DNA of 23,666 nt, from assembly GCA_964443315.1 (NCBI GenBank), contig CAYUCP010000009.1, positions 1-23,666 of the forward strand, in the 5' to 3' direction. Below, piece after piece: positions 1-6,949 of this stretch. The notes below the pieces were generated by a model that saw nothing but the letters and a program-made list of their open reading frames with translations, ran no database searches and was not told the origin of the DNA. Source of the DNA: JAGOTP01 sp964443315. Lineage in GTDB: Bacteria; Patescibacteriota; Patescibacteriia; 2-12-FULL-60-25. The position numbers and the translations under genes are program-made. Numbering within the stretch: position 1 is the first letter of the stretch; each line of letters begins with the position of its first letter.

Positions 1-2
1 GT

Positions 3-158
3 TGTCGTTGGCACGAGGCGGAGTTTTCGCCTTGCACGGGCGCGGCGATCGAGGGTGAAGCGCCACAGGGCACACGTCTTGCACCAATCGACCTTGTGAT
101 AGAGGGGAATGCGTATTATTGCTTCTTCCGAGCAGCGGATGATGAATTTGGCTTCTAA
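3..158 (+). CDS. C-terminal fragment of an unrecognised protein (5' end outside window)
   Basis: An open frame enters from the left edge and runs 51 codons to a TAA that ends two bases before the murJ ATG. The readable tail contains the segment APIDLVIEGNAYYCFF and ends in DDEFGF. I do not recognise the family and assign no function. The two-base gap to murJ suggests that both are cotranscribed. Coding status is supported only by the uninterrupted frame and tight spacing. It is moderately GC-rich compared with murJ. Confidence 0.55.
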   Translation, partial: CRWHEAEFSPCTGAAIEGEAPQGTRLAPIDLVIEGNAYYCFFRAADDEFGF

Positions 159-160
159 TC

Positions 161-1771
161 ATGCCTGTTTTGTCTTTTTTGCGCCGTCTCTGGAACGGTG
201 AAACCGAAGGCGTTGCTGCTGCAGCTGCGATCGTAAGTATTGCGTCGTTTGCTTCCCGTTTATTAGGCGTCGTTCGTGATCGGTTGCTCGCAACGAACTT
301 TGGCGCCGGACTTGAGTTAGATGCGTACTATGCCGCGTTTCGATTACCGGATCTACTCTATAATTTATTAATCCTTGGTGCGTTGAGCGCGGGCTTTATT
401 CCGTTGTTTACCGAAATTCGTGAGCGAAAAACGCTTCAAGAAGCGTTACGGTTTACGGGTCAGGCGTTGTCGGTTATTGGTGTCGCACTAATTGTGGCTT
501 GTGCAATCGGGATGATTGCTGCGCCAACGATCGTTCCGTGGCTTGCTCCCGGGTTTGGTCCGGAGAAACAAGCGATTACAGCCACACTGACACGTATCAT
601 GTTCTTGTCGCCGCTCTTCTTGGGTATTTCGGCGATCATGGGGGGTGTACTACAATCGACGAAACGGTTCTTTGCGTTTGCCTTTGCACCGATTTTTTAC
701 AACGTCGGAATCATTCTGGGGATCGTGTTGCTAGCGCCTTGGTTAGGGCTGGTCGGCTTAGCCTGGGGGGTTGTCTTAGGGGCGTTTGCGCATGGATTGG
801 TTCAATACTTGGCTGTACGTCCTATTGGCTCGTTCCATCTAGCGTTGCCGAGTCTTTCGCCTGAACCAATTCGTCGGATGTTGAAGCTCATGGTGCCGCG
901 CACGGCTGGATTGGCCGTAGCGCAGGTGAACCTTGTAATCATTTTGTTTTTTGCTTCAACCTTGGGAGAAGGGTCGGTGTCGATTTTTAACCTCGCAGGA
1001 AATCTGCAAAGCTTTCCGTTGGGATTGATCGGGGTATCCTTTGCGATTGCTGCCTTCCCGGCGTTATCGCAGGCGATCGGAGCGAATCGGGAAGATATTT
1101 TCCAGCAAACACTTCATCAGGCGGCACGTAGAATCCTGTATTTCATTCTCCCATTGTGCATCTTGTTTATTCTTCTTCGTGCACAGATTGTTCGTGTTGT
1201 GTTGGGTGACGGTCGATTTGATTGGAATGACACACAACTGACGCTCGAAGTCTTTGCGCTTCTGACGCTTGCCCTGCCGGCGCAGGCATTGAGCCAACTC
1301 CTTACCCGTGCGTTTTACGCATTGCAAGAAGCCTGGCGTCCGTTCTTGATTGCCTGCGCATCCGAAGTGGTAACCATTTTTATCGCGTGGCTTAGCTATC
1401 AGTCATCAGGTGTACATGGCCTGGCGTGGGCAATTGTCGGCGGTTCGATCGTGAACAGTGTCTTGCTCTTAGTTGTGCTTTTACGTCGGATGAAGCACCG
1501 TATCTGGTCGCGGTCGCTCCTGCGTTTCGTGGTTACGATGATCTTTGCATTAGGGATCCAGGCCTTTGTAACGTTTGCTGTGCGTCATGCGATTGGGTTC
1601 TGGCTTGATCCGATGACCCACGGCTGGATGATCCTCCTGCAGGGAGCGTTTGCGGGAGTGCTTGGAGGGATCGCCTTCTTCTTGATTACGGCTCAGTTTG
1701 GGTTGCCAGAGGCTGAACTAGTGCAGGCGCTAAAAAAGAGGCTTACTACAAAGCTTTTTGCAAAGATGTAA
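161..1771 (+). CDS. murJ: MurJ lipid II flippase
   Basis: A 536-residue polytopic membrane protein of the MurJ/MviN family (MOP/MATE-like superfamily). It flips undecaprenyl-linked lipid II across the cytoplasmic membrane for peptidoglycan synthesis. The N-terminus has the family hallmark SRLLGVVRDRLLA followed by a DAYYAAFRLPDLLYNLL segment around residues 32-68, which contains the conserved Arg and Asp of the central cavity. Many hydrophobic segments follow, consistent with about 14 membrane spans. Length is slightly above the usual 510-530. The ATG at 161 is the natural start, two bases after the previous stop, and no clear Shine-Dalgarno sequence is present, so translational coupling is likely. 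The C-terminus is Lys/Arg-rich and cytoplasmic. Confidence 0.95.
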   Translation: MPVLSFLRRLWNGETEGVAAAAAIVSIASFASRLLGVVRDRLLATNFGAGLELDAYYAAFRLPDLLYNLLILGALSAGFIPLFTEIRERKTLQEALRFTGQALSVIGVALIVACAIGMIAAPTIVPWLAPGFGPEKQAITATLTRIMFLSPLFLGISAIMGGVLQSTKRFFAFAFAPIFYNVGIILGIVLLAPWLGLVGLAWGVVLGAFAHGLVQYLAVRPIGSFHLALPSLSPEPIRRMLKLMVPRTAGLAVAQVNLVIILFFASTLGEGSVSIFNLAGNLQSFPLGLIGVSFAIAAFPALSQAIGANREDIFQQTLHQAARRILYFILPLCILFILLRAQIVRVVLGDGRFDWNDTQLTLEVFALLTLALPAQALSQLLTRAFYALQEAWRPFLIACASEVVTIFIAWLSYQSSGVHGLAWAIVGGSIVNSVLLLVVLLRRMKHRIWSRSLLRFVVTMIFALGIQAFVTFAVRHAIGFWLDPMTHGWMILLQGAFAGVLGGIAFFLITAQFGLPEAELVQALKKRLTTKLFAKM

Positions 1772-1790
1772 CAAAGGCCGGGGGTATCGG

Positions 1791-1796
1791 TACAAT
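1791..1796 (+). promoter_or_regulatory. Putative -10 box for the coiled-coil protein gene
   Basis: TACAAT lies 34 nt before the ATG at 1831 in the only gap between murJ and the next gene. No good -35 hexamer lies at 16-18 nt. TTGCAA at 1758-1763 is 27 nt away. A short hairpin (GAGAA at 1801-1805 with TTCTC at 1812-1816) would sit in the leader. Confidence 0.4.
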
Positions 1797-1830
1797 AGGG
1801 GAGAAGGGACGTTCTCTCTTCATTCACCCT

Positions 1831-2595
1831 ATGCTTAAACATTTTCTTTCTTCCTTTATCGTCGTGTCGGTTGTAGCGAGCGCTCCGCTCGCGACGTTTG
1901 CTGCTGAATCTTCGTCTTCAACACGAAATCTTGTCGCCTGTAATGCTCGCTCAGAAGAACAGCGCTTAAACTGGGAGCACCGCTCTGCGGAACGTTTGCT
2001 GCGCTTGTCGAATGCTCGTGAAGAGCAATCCATGCGTATCCAGCACACTCATGCAGAACAGGATGCAAAATTTGCCAGAAATCGGGCTATGCAAGAAGCG
2101 CGACGTGAAAAAACACGTGCTGAACAGAATCTAAAACTCCAAAAGAAAAATCTTACAGACGCTCAAAAGCAGGCAATCAACACGTATCGTGCCGCTGTTG
2201 ATGCTGCGACTAAGACTCGACAAACATCAATTGATAGCGCAACCCAAGCCTATCGAACAGCTCAGACCAATGCATTGAACGTTCGTCGCGCAGCGATCGA
2301 TGCCGCGAATACGGCTCGCAAGTCGACGATTGAATCAGCCTTCACCGTCTGGAAACAGCGTTGTACGGGTACGAATGAGCAGCGTGAACAAGCCAGCAAG
2401 GACTTCCGTGCTGCTGTAAAAAATGCCAACGAAACCTACAAAGCAGCTGTGAAATTAACGGAGACACAGTTCAAGGCTTCAATGGAGGCACCACGCGTGG
2501 CTCGCAAAAACGCCGAGACTCAAGCAAAGCAGGTCTACGAAACGACCGTGAAGGCAGCTCGCGAAGCGCTCAAAGCTGCGATGAATGTAAAATAG
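1831..2595 (+). CDS. Secreted Ala/Lys/Arg-rich coiled-coil protein, function unknown
   Basis: 254 residues. The first 25 form a Sec-type signal peptide: a Lys/His start, a hydrophobic run, and a probable cleavage site at TFAA before ESSSS. The mature part is almost wholly charged and alanine-rich helix with no aromatic core, predicted to be a long coiled coil. It carries imperfect repeats of a YRAAVDAA-like motif (around residues 119-126, again near 193-210 and 235-250). It has two cysteines, C37 near the mature N-terminus and C178 in KQRCTG, which could form a disulfide made by the DsbA-like proteins encoded further along (inference). No enzymatic motif is visible. The gene has its own putative -10 box and is followed by a strong terminator, so it is probably a single-gene unit. 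I do not recognise a named family. Similar low-complexity proteins can be structural or adhesive, but that is not shown here. Confidence 0.8.
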   Translation: MLKHFLSSFIVVSVVASAPLATFAAESSSSTRNLVACNARSEEQRLNWEHRSAERLLRLSNAREEQSMRIQHTHAEQDAKFARNRAMQEARREKTRAEQNLKLQKKNLTDAQKQAINTYRAAVDAATKTRQTSIDSATQAYRTAQTNALNVRRAAIDAANTARKSTIESAFTVWKQRCTGTNEQREQASKDFRAAVKNANETYKAAVKLTETQFKASMEAPRVARKNAETQAKQVYETTVKAAREALKAAMNVK

Positions 2596-2609
2596 CGAAC
2601 TTTCGCTAC

Positions 2610-2645
2610 AAAAAAGCCACCTAAGACAACCTAGGTGGCTTTTTT
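2610..2645 (+). terminator. Rho-independent terminator, bidirectional-looking
   Basis: Perfect 14-bp arms AAAAAAGCCACCTA (2610-2623) and TAGGTGGCTTTTTT (2632-2645) enclose an 8-nt loop. The stem ends in a T run on the plus strand and, by symmetry, on the minus strand. It begins 15 nt after the stop of the coiled-coil gene. Confidence 0.93.
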
Positions 2646-2690
2646 GTTCGGTCGAGCTCCTTGCTTGTCTCTTTAGCGAAAATACGGCAC

Positions 2691-2696
2691 TATCTT
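2691..2696 (+). promoter_or_regulatory. Putative -10 box of lepA, leaderless configuration
   Basis: TATCTT ends 9 nt before the lepA ATG at 2706. Transcription would start within a few bases of the initiator codon, and there is no Shine-Dalgarno sequence. No good -35 hexamer is seen at the usual spacing; TTGTCT at 2665-2670 is 20 nt away. The terminator upstream means lepA needs its own promoter. Confidence 0.4.
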
Positions 2697-2705
2697 GCCA
2701 ATTAC

Positions 2706-4511
2706 ATGGACCAATCTCGCATTCGAAATTTCTGCATTATTGCCCACATCGACCATGGGAAATCGACGTTAGCCGATCGGTTGTTGGAATTGACTGGTAC
2801 AGTGGAAAAACGCCGCATGAAGGAGCAGCTCCTCGACACTATGGAGCTCGAACGCGAGCGTGGAATTACAATCAAGCTCCAGCCAGCGCGCATGAAGTTC
2901 ACGGCGAAGGATGGCATCGAATACGAGCTCAACCTCATCGATACCCCAGGCCACGTTGACTTTACCTACGAAGTGTCTCGTTCCTTGGCGGCTGTGGAAG
3001 GAGCGATTCTCTTGGTTGACTCAACGCAAGGTGTGCAGGCACAAACGATTGCGAACTTGTATTTAGCGATCGATCAAAATCTCACGATCATTCCAGTCTT
3101 GAATAAAGTCGACTTACCAAACTCGGATGTTGAGCGTCGTGGCAATGAATTGATGCAGCTGATTGGTTGTAAGCGTGAAGAAATTTTGTGCGCCTCAGGA
3201 AAAACGGGAGAAGGTGTACTAGAGATTCTCGAACGGATTGTCCGTGATGTGCCACCCCCAAAGGGCGATCCAGCCGCCCCAGGTCGGGCGATTATTTTTG
3301 ATTCGAAGTACGACGACTACCAGGGTGTGATCGCGTATATTCGGTGTATGGATGGCGTCTTACAAGAGCGGAGCAAGGTTCGCTTCTTGGCGACCGCGAC
3401 CAATGGCGAGGCGCTTGAAGTCGGGTACCTAAAACCGGAACACACGAAGTCTGGTCGGCTTGAAACGGGAGAGATTGGCTATCTCGTGACAGGTCTGAAA
3501 GATATTCAAGCGGTTCGTGTGGGTGACACGGTGTCGCTTACGGGGGATTCGAGTGTTGAGCAGCTTCCTGGATATCGTGAAGTTCGTCCGATGGTCTATG
3601 CGGGCGTCTTTCCATCTGATGGCTCCGAATATGAAAAGCTCCGTGACGCGATTTTGAAACTCAAACTCAGTGACGCGGCCCTCACTTTTGATCCAGAGCA
3701 TTCCAGTGCGCTTGGCTTCGGGTTCCGTTGTGGACTTCTTGGAATGTTGCACTTAGAGATTTTGCAGCAACGTCTGATTCGTGAGTTTGACATGGATATC
3801 GTCATCACGACGCCATCGGTGGGATACGAAGTGAAGTTGACGAATGGGGAAGAGCTATTCGTGAAGTCGCCAGGCGATTTTCCAGAAGTCTCGCGTATTG
3901 AAGAAACCCGTGAACCGTGGGCGACGGTCGATATTGTCTGTCCAAAGGAATATATCGGTAACGTGATGGCGTTGGTTCAAGACCGTCGTGGAGAATATAA
4001 AAATACAGAATATCTGGATTTACAGCGAGCGATTCTCCACTATTCCATGCCACTCGCTTCGGTGATCGTTGATTTTTACGATAAACTAAAGAGCGCAACG
4101 GCAGGGTACGCCTCGTTGAACTATGATTTCTCTGAATTCCGTTCTTCCGAGATTGTGCGTTTAGACATCCATGTAGCTGAAGAGCCGGTTGAAGCACTAG
4201 CCACCTTGCTTCACCTAACCGAGGCGGATCGACGTGGACGAGAAATTATTGCAACGCTGAAGGACGAGCTGCCACGCGCGCAGTTTGCGATTAAGTTGCA
4301 GGCCGTGATTGGGGCGAAGATTCTCGCTTCTGACCGTATCAATCCCTTCCGCAAGGATGTGCTTGCCAAGATGTCTGGAGGTGACTATTCACGCAAATCC
4401 AAGCTTCTCCAGAAGCAAAAGAAAGGAAAGGAACGTATGCTCTCGATGGGTGTAGGGGGAGTCGAAATTCCACCAGATACGTTTATCAAGGTGTTACGTC
4501 GTGGGAACTAA
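2706..4511 (+). CDS. lepA: Elongation factor 4 (LepA), ribosome-dependent GTPase
   Basis: 601 residues, the normal LepA length. The GTPase domain has the P-loop AHIDHGKS (residues 13-20), the switch region around RERGITIK, the G3 motif DTPGH and the G4 motif NKVD. EF-G-like domains II, III and V follow, with the LepA-specific C-terminal domain ending in MSGGDYSRKSKLLQKQKKGK and KERM. LepA acts on the ribosome, affecting translocation or subunit biogenesis. An in-frame TTG at 2661 would add 15 residues, but homologues begin at MDQSRIRNFCIIAH and the ATG at 2706 fits the putative -10 box, so I chose 2706. Downstream is a 132-bp gap to the next long gene that holds a small membrane ORF. Confidence 0.97.
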   Translation: MDQSRIRNFCIIAHIDHGKSTLADRLLELTGTVEKRRMKEQLLDTMELERERGITIKLQPARMKFTAKDGIEYELNLIDTPGHVDFTYEVSRSLAAVEGAILLVDSTQGVQAQTIANLYLAIDQNLTIIPVLNKVDLPNSDVERRGNELMQLIGCKREEILCASGKTGEGVLEILERIVRDVPPPKGDPAAPGRAIIFDSKYDDYQGVIAYIRCMDGVLQERSKVRFLATATNGEALEVGYLKPEHTKSGRLETGEIGYLVTGLKDIQAVRVGDTVSLTGDSSVEQLPGYREVRPMVYAGVFPSDGSEYEKLRDAILKLKLSDAALTFDPEHSSALGFGFRCGLLGMLHLEILQQRLIREFDMDIVITTPSVGYEVKLTNGEELFVKSPGDFPEVSRIEETREPWATVDIVCPKEYIGNVMALVQDRRGEYKNTEYLDLQRAILHYSMPLASVIVDFYDKLKSATAGYASLNYDFSEFRSSEIVRLDIHVAEEPVEALATLLHLTEADRRGREIIATLKDELPRAQFAIKLQAVIGAKILASDRINPFRKDVLAKMSGGDYSRKSKLLQKQKKGKERMLSMGVGGVEIPPDTFIKVLRRGN

Positions 4512-4532
4512 TCGTTTATTTTTGGCCTCTCT

Positions 4533-4631
4533 ATGAAACGTGAACGTTTGCAATTTTGGATGAAGGTTATCGCGATTGCGATGATTGTCTTGTTGATCTT
4601 GCCACTCTTGGCTGCCTACTCATCTTTTTAG
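4533..4631 (+). CDS. 32-residue single-span membrane peptide
   Basis: A short ORF of 32 codons starts at ATG 4533, 21 nt after lepA, and ends with TAG. The peptide starts MKRERLQFW, continues with a strongly hydrophobic Ile/Leu/Met/Ala stretch (about residues 11-28) and ends AAYSSF. This is a positive N-terminus followed by one membrane helix, typical of genuine bacterial small membrane proteins. A TATTTT box at 4517-4522 sits 10 nt before the ATG, the same geometry seen at other starts here. No Shine-Dalgarno is seen. I do not recognise the family. Coding status rests on composition and position and would need conservation to confirm. Confidence 0.55.
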   Translation: MKRERLQFWMKVIAIAMIVLLILPLLAAYSSF

Positions 4632-4638
4632 AAGGCGG

Positions 4639-4668
4639 TTCGTGTGAGAAGGGGAGATGCGGTATACT
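4639..4668 (+). promoter_or_regulatory. Putative sigma70-type promoter for the 589-residue protein
   Basis: TTCGTG (4639-4644), an 18-nt spacer and TATACT (4663-4668). The ATG follows at 4686, giving a leader of roughly 10 nt. The -10 is good and the -35 weak. Confidence 0.45.
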
Positions 4669-4685
4669 GGCCGCAGGTATTTTTT

Positions 4686-6455
4686 ATGAACCTTGAAGGT
4701 GGTTTAGCGAAACAGTACGTTCACGAAGAAGAGAGCGCACTGCCTGTTCATTCGGTTGAAAAGACATCCGAAGTGGGTTCACGTTATGCGGGTCATTTGG
4801 CGAGAGTGACAAGTGCGTTTATCTACAATCCTCGGATGACAGCCGGTATGGTGCGAGAAGAGATCGCTAAGATAAAAGCCGATCCAGCGATGAAGACGCT
4901 TGAGGGTCAAGAGAAGCGTCTTAAGGCATATGAGCATTTATTTGAGGGAATAGAAGCACAAGATTTGGCGAACGAAATTCACGAAGTTCTGTGGCAAGAA
5001 GTATTGCGCAGCCGCCCGACGACCGATCCGAAAGGGCAGAAGCGTCCCGAACAACTCACGAGGGCTGAAGTCGCGACTGAATTCAAAGCATTTCCGCTCG
5101 CCGATGAATTAATTGCCGAAGAAGATAAGGCATTGGCCGCGTATCGGCAGTTCTTGGCTATGAACAAAGGCCGAAGTGTACCGTTGGACTCGGCGATCAA
5201 GCTTGAGCCAATGGATGTTGAGATGTTGGTGATTGATTTGGAGGTACGTCAGGCAGAACGCATCCTCGATCCGAAACTGAGACAGGTAGCGTTAGCGGGC
5301 TTAAATGAAAAACTCCTTCGGATTATTGATGCGCTCAAGTCAAATCCAGGAAAACGCTTCGAGGTGATGGAACTCTATATGCTGCGTCGTTTGATCCAAG
5401 CAGCCGATACGGGGCACATCGCTTCCGTTCGTCATGGGACGCCACGAGAAGATTTGAAGCGTGAGCGAGCAATCGATCTGTCAATCACAGCCGCCGGACA
5501 ATTGATTCAGCTTCAGGTGAAGACGTTCGATCCGGATCCGGCAGACAGTGTGCGTGAAGTGCAAGAGAAGAGCATCGCGAAGGCACGGAGAAACTTAGAG
5601 GGAAGTGATACCCATTTAGGAGTCCTCTCAACGGAAGCGGTAAAAAAAGCGTTTCTTGTAACTCAAGAAGAGTCTACGCGAGTAGGCGAAACGACGCTTC
5701 ATGAAAAGCGCGCTGCGTTTGAGCCGTTCTTTGAGCAGATGGATTCGGAGCAGTCCCTTCTTCTTGCGAATGTTCTTGGACTGTCTCCGGAGCGCTTAGC
5801 GAAACAGCAGAAGGCGTTTGAAGATCGAGAACGTGCACGTGCGGAGCGAAAGCGGCAGCTGGCAGAAGAGCGAGCGAGAGAACTTCAAGAGATGGAGGTG
5901 AAAAAAGTCTTGCAGAGTGACTTCGATGCATTGATGGCAGCGGAACGTGCAAGACGAGAGGCGGAAGATCAGGCGAAAAAAGAACGTCTTGAGCGAGCAC
6001 TAGAAATAGAGCGTGATGCTCAGGAAGAAGCTCGAAAAAGAGTTGAAGCTGAGAATGCGCGTCAAAAAGCCAAGCTCGCCGAAGTAGAGGCGCGACTAGA
6101 AGCGCAACGAAAAGCTCAAGAAGAACAAGCAGCGGCGGAAGCGAGAAGCGCGATTGCTCTGAAGGCGGCCCAGACTCGCGCAGCCAACAAGCTTGATACG
6201 AACCGTTGGCCACCAACGCCGTCTGATATCAAAGGGTTAGGGAAGCTTCCTGTGTTGGTACGTCTTGGGTTTCTCACAGCTGAACAGGCGCGTGATACGG
6301 TAAACACACAGCCGATCTTTGAAGCGAAGCGAGCAGCGGCCCAGTTATTCGAAGATCCGAAGCTTTTTAAGAAAATGTTTCTGACCAAAGCCGAGTTTGA
6401 AGAACCAACGCCGGAAGTCTTGGAGCGTATACGCAGACTACGAGAAAGCGCATAG
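4686..6455 (+). CDS. Large coiled-coil protein with a PD-(D/E)XK-like segment, function unknown
   Basis: 589 residues, cytoplasmic by composition, with no signal or membrane segment. An in-frame GTG at 4644 would add 14 residues overlapping the putative -10 box, so the ATG at 4686 is preferred. Residues 1-240 are helical and unrecognised. Residues 259-280 read as two strands around a turn, RAIDLSITAAG then QLIQLQVKT, giving D264...Q277-x-K279. This is the D-(x)n-(E/Q)xK layout of PD-(D/E)XK nuclease-like folds, and a helix and a further strand (THLGVLS) follow. Residues about 385-505 are a long charged coiled coil (EERARELQEMEVKKV and similar repeats). The C-terminal 80 residues are compact with a PPTPSDIKGLGKLPVLVRLG segment. 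Function is unknown. The nuclease resemblance comes from a short motif only; a structural role is equally possible. It ends at a hairpin shared with the convergent gene. Confidence 0.8.
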   Translation: MNLEGGLAKQYVHEEESALPVHSVEKTSEVGSRYAGHLARVTSAFIYNPRMTAGMVREEIAKIKADPAMKTLEGQEKRLKAYEHLFEGIEAQDLANEIHEVLWQEVLRSRPTTDPKGQKRPEQLTRAEVATEFKAFPLADELIAEEDKALAAYRQFLAMNKGRSVPLDSAIKLEPMDVEMLVIDLEVRQAERILDPKLRQVALAGLNEKLLRIIDALKSNPGKRFEVMELYMLRRLIQAADTGHIASVRHGTPREDLKRERAIDLSITAAGQLIQLQVKTFDPDPADSVREVQEKSIAKARRNLEGSDTHLGVLSTEAVKKAFLVTQEESTRVGETTLHEKRAAFEPFFEQMDSEQSLLLANVLGLSPERLAKQQKAFEDRERARAERKRQLAEERARELQEMEVKKVLQSDFDALMAAERARREAEDQAKKERLERALEIERDAQEEARKRVEAENARQKAKLAEVEARLEAQRKAQEEQAAAEARSAIALKAAQTRAANKLDTNRWPPTPSDIKGLGKLPVLVRLGFLTAEQARDTVNTQPIFEAKRAAAQLFEDPKLFKKMFLTKAEFEEPTPEVLERIRRLRESA

Positions 6456-6470
6456 TCCCTAAAATGAGTT

Positions 6471-6504
6471 CGAGCGGCGCACCCAGGGTTGGGCGCGCCG
6501 CTCG
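6471..6504. terminator. GC-rich hairpin between convergent genes
   Basis: Perfect 10-bp arms CGAGCGGCGC (6471-6480) and GCGCCGCTCG (6495-6504) with a 14-nt loop. They lie 15 nt after the plus-strand stop (6455) and 12 nt beyond the minus-strand stop (6517). There is no real T run on the plus side and only a weak ATTTT on the minus side, so termination efficiency is uncertain. The position suits a shared bidirectional terminator. Confidence 0.6.
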
Positions 6505-6516
6505 AGGCGGAAGCGA

Positions 6517-6795
6517 TCAGGGTTCATTCTTGAGGAGCCGCGCGGGCGGCTCGACGCCGAGGCGCTTGTAGAGCGCGGCGACCTCCGCGTTTGAGTGCCT
6601 GACCACTCGGACGCTCTGCTCGATGATGTGTCCACCAGGGATGATGAAGACGACGACCCCTGGGCGGTAGTGTTGGACGGTACCTCCTGCCGTGGTTCCG
6701 ACGAGTGTGGTGGCATAGGTCGGCGCTGTGAGCGCCTTTTTATACTCGCCGAGGTTGATGACGACGTAGTCCCCAGGGCCGTTTCTGGGTTTCAT
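6517..6795 (-). CDS. GC-rich 92-residue orphan protein, function unknown
   Basis: A small soluble protein starting MKPRNGPGDYVVINLGEY, with a Val/Ile-rich middle (GVVVFIIPGGHIIEQSVRVV) and a helical C-terminus (HSNAEVAALYKRLGV). No family is recognised. Coding status is supported by third codon positions, which by hand count are about three-quarters G or C, clearly above neighbouring genes. A near-consensus promoter lies upstream, and there is a purine-rich AGAAGGGA about 11 nt before the ATG. The gene is on the opposite strand to everything around it, between convergent and divergent neighbours, so it is its own transcription unit. Composition and orientation suggest acquisition from elsewhere. 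The alternating beta-type pattern could suit a small DNA- or RNA-binding or toxin/antitoxin-like fold, but nothing in the sequence shows this. Confidence 0.7.
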   Translation of the reverse strand: MKPRNGPGDYVVINLGEYKKALTAPTYATTLVGTTAGGTVQHYRPGVVVFIIPGGHIIEQSVRVVRHSNAEVAALYKRLGVEPPARLLKNEP

Positions 6796-6827
6796 GAAGG
6801 ATAGTCCCTTCTTGTGTCGAGCGTCTT

Positions 6828-6872
6828 AAAAAGCGAACTAGCGCCAATATTAAAATACAAAATTCGCTTTTT
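6828..6872. repeat. Inverted repeat spanning the minus-strand promoter core
   Basis: AAAAAGCGAA (6828-6837) and TTCGCTTTTT (6863-6872) are perfect 10-bp arms 25 nt apart. For the minus-strand gene one arm lies in the transcribed leader and the other in the -35/-10 spacer. This suits an operator pair, but a factor-independent terminator for either direction (T5 after the stem) is also possible. Confidence 0.6.
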
Positions 6873-6877
6873 GTCAA
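6849..6877 (-). promoter_or_regulatory. Near-consensus sigma70 promoter for the orphan gene
   Basis: On the minus strand TTGACA (6877-6872, a perfect -35) is followed by a 17-nt spacer and TTTAAT (6854-6849, 5 of 6 matches to TATAAT). Transcription would begin near 6842, giving a leader of about 46 nt. It is the best promoter in the window. Confidence 0.8.
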
Positions 6878-6881
6878 GTAT

Positions 6882-6899
6882 TTGGCTTATTTAAGCCAA
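6882..6899. promoter_or_regulatory. Palindrome upstream of the -35: candidate operator
   Basis: TTGGCTTATTTAAGCCAA has perfect 8-bp arms around a 2-nt centre. It starts 4 nt upstream of the minus-strand -35 and lies between the divergent orphan gene and recJ. Size and symmetry match a dimeric repressor or activator site. No regulator gene is adjacent. Confidence 0.5.
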
Positions 6900-6913
6900 T
6901 TTTAGCGCTTTTC

Positions 6914-6942
6914 TTGCTCATCCAATGCTCTCTCGTCACACT
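6914..6942 (+). promoter_or_regulatory. Putative recJ promoter, leaderless configuration
   Basis: TTGCTC (6914-6919), a 17-nt spacer and CACACT (6937-6942), which ends 7 nt before the recJ ATG at 6950. Both hexamers are only partial matches. No Shine-Dalgarno is present. Confidence 0.35.
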
Positions 6943-6949
6943 GTCTGCC

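Noticed and set aside
2661..2705. N-terminal extension of LepA from a TTG
   Set aside because: It overlaps the putative -10 box and LepA homologues start at the MDQSRIRNF-type sequence.
4644..4685. GTG start for the 589-residue protein
   Set aside because: It would place the good TATACT box inside the coding region; the ATG at 4686 has a short, plausible leader.
5674..6216. 180-codon minus-strand frame
   Set aside because: It is antisense to the Lys/Glu/Ala-rich coiled coil, whose codons create long Leu/Phe/Ser antisense frames.
6595..6804. 69-codon plus-strand frame opposite the orphan gene
   Set aside because: The minus-strand reading has strong G/C third-position bias, a promoter and a plausible protein; the plus frame is acidic antisense.
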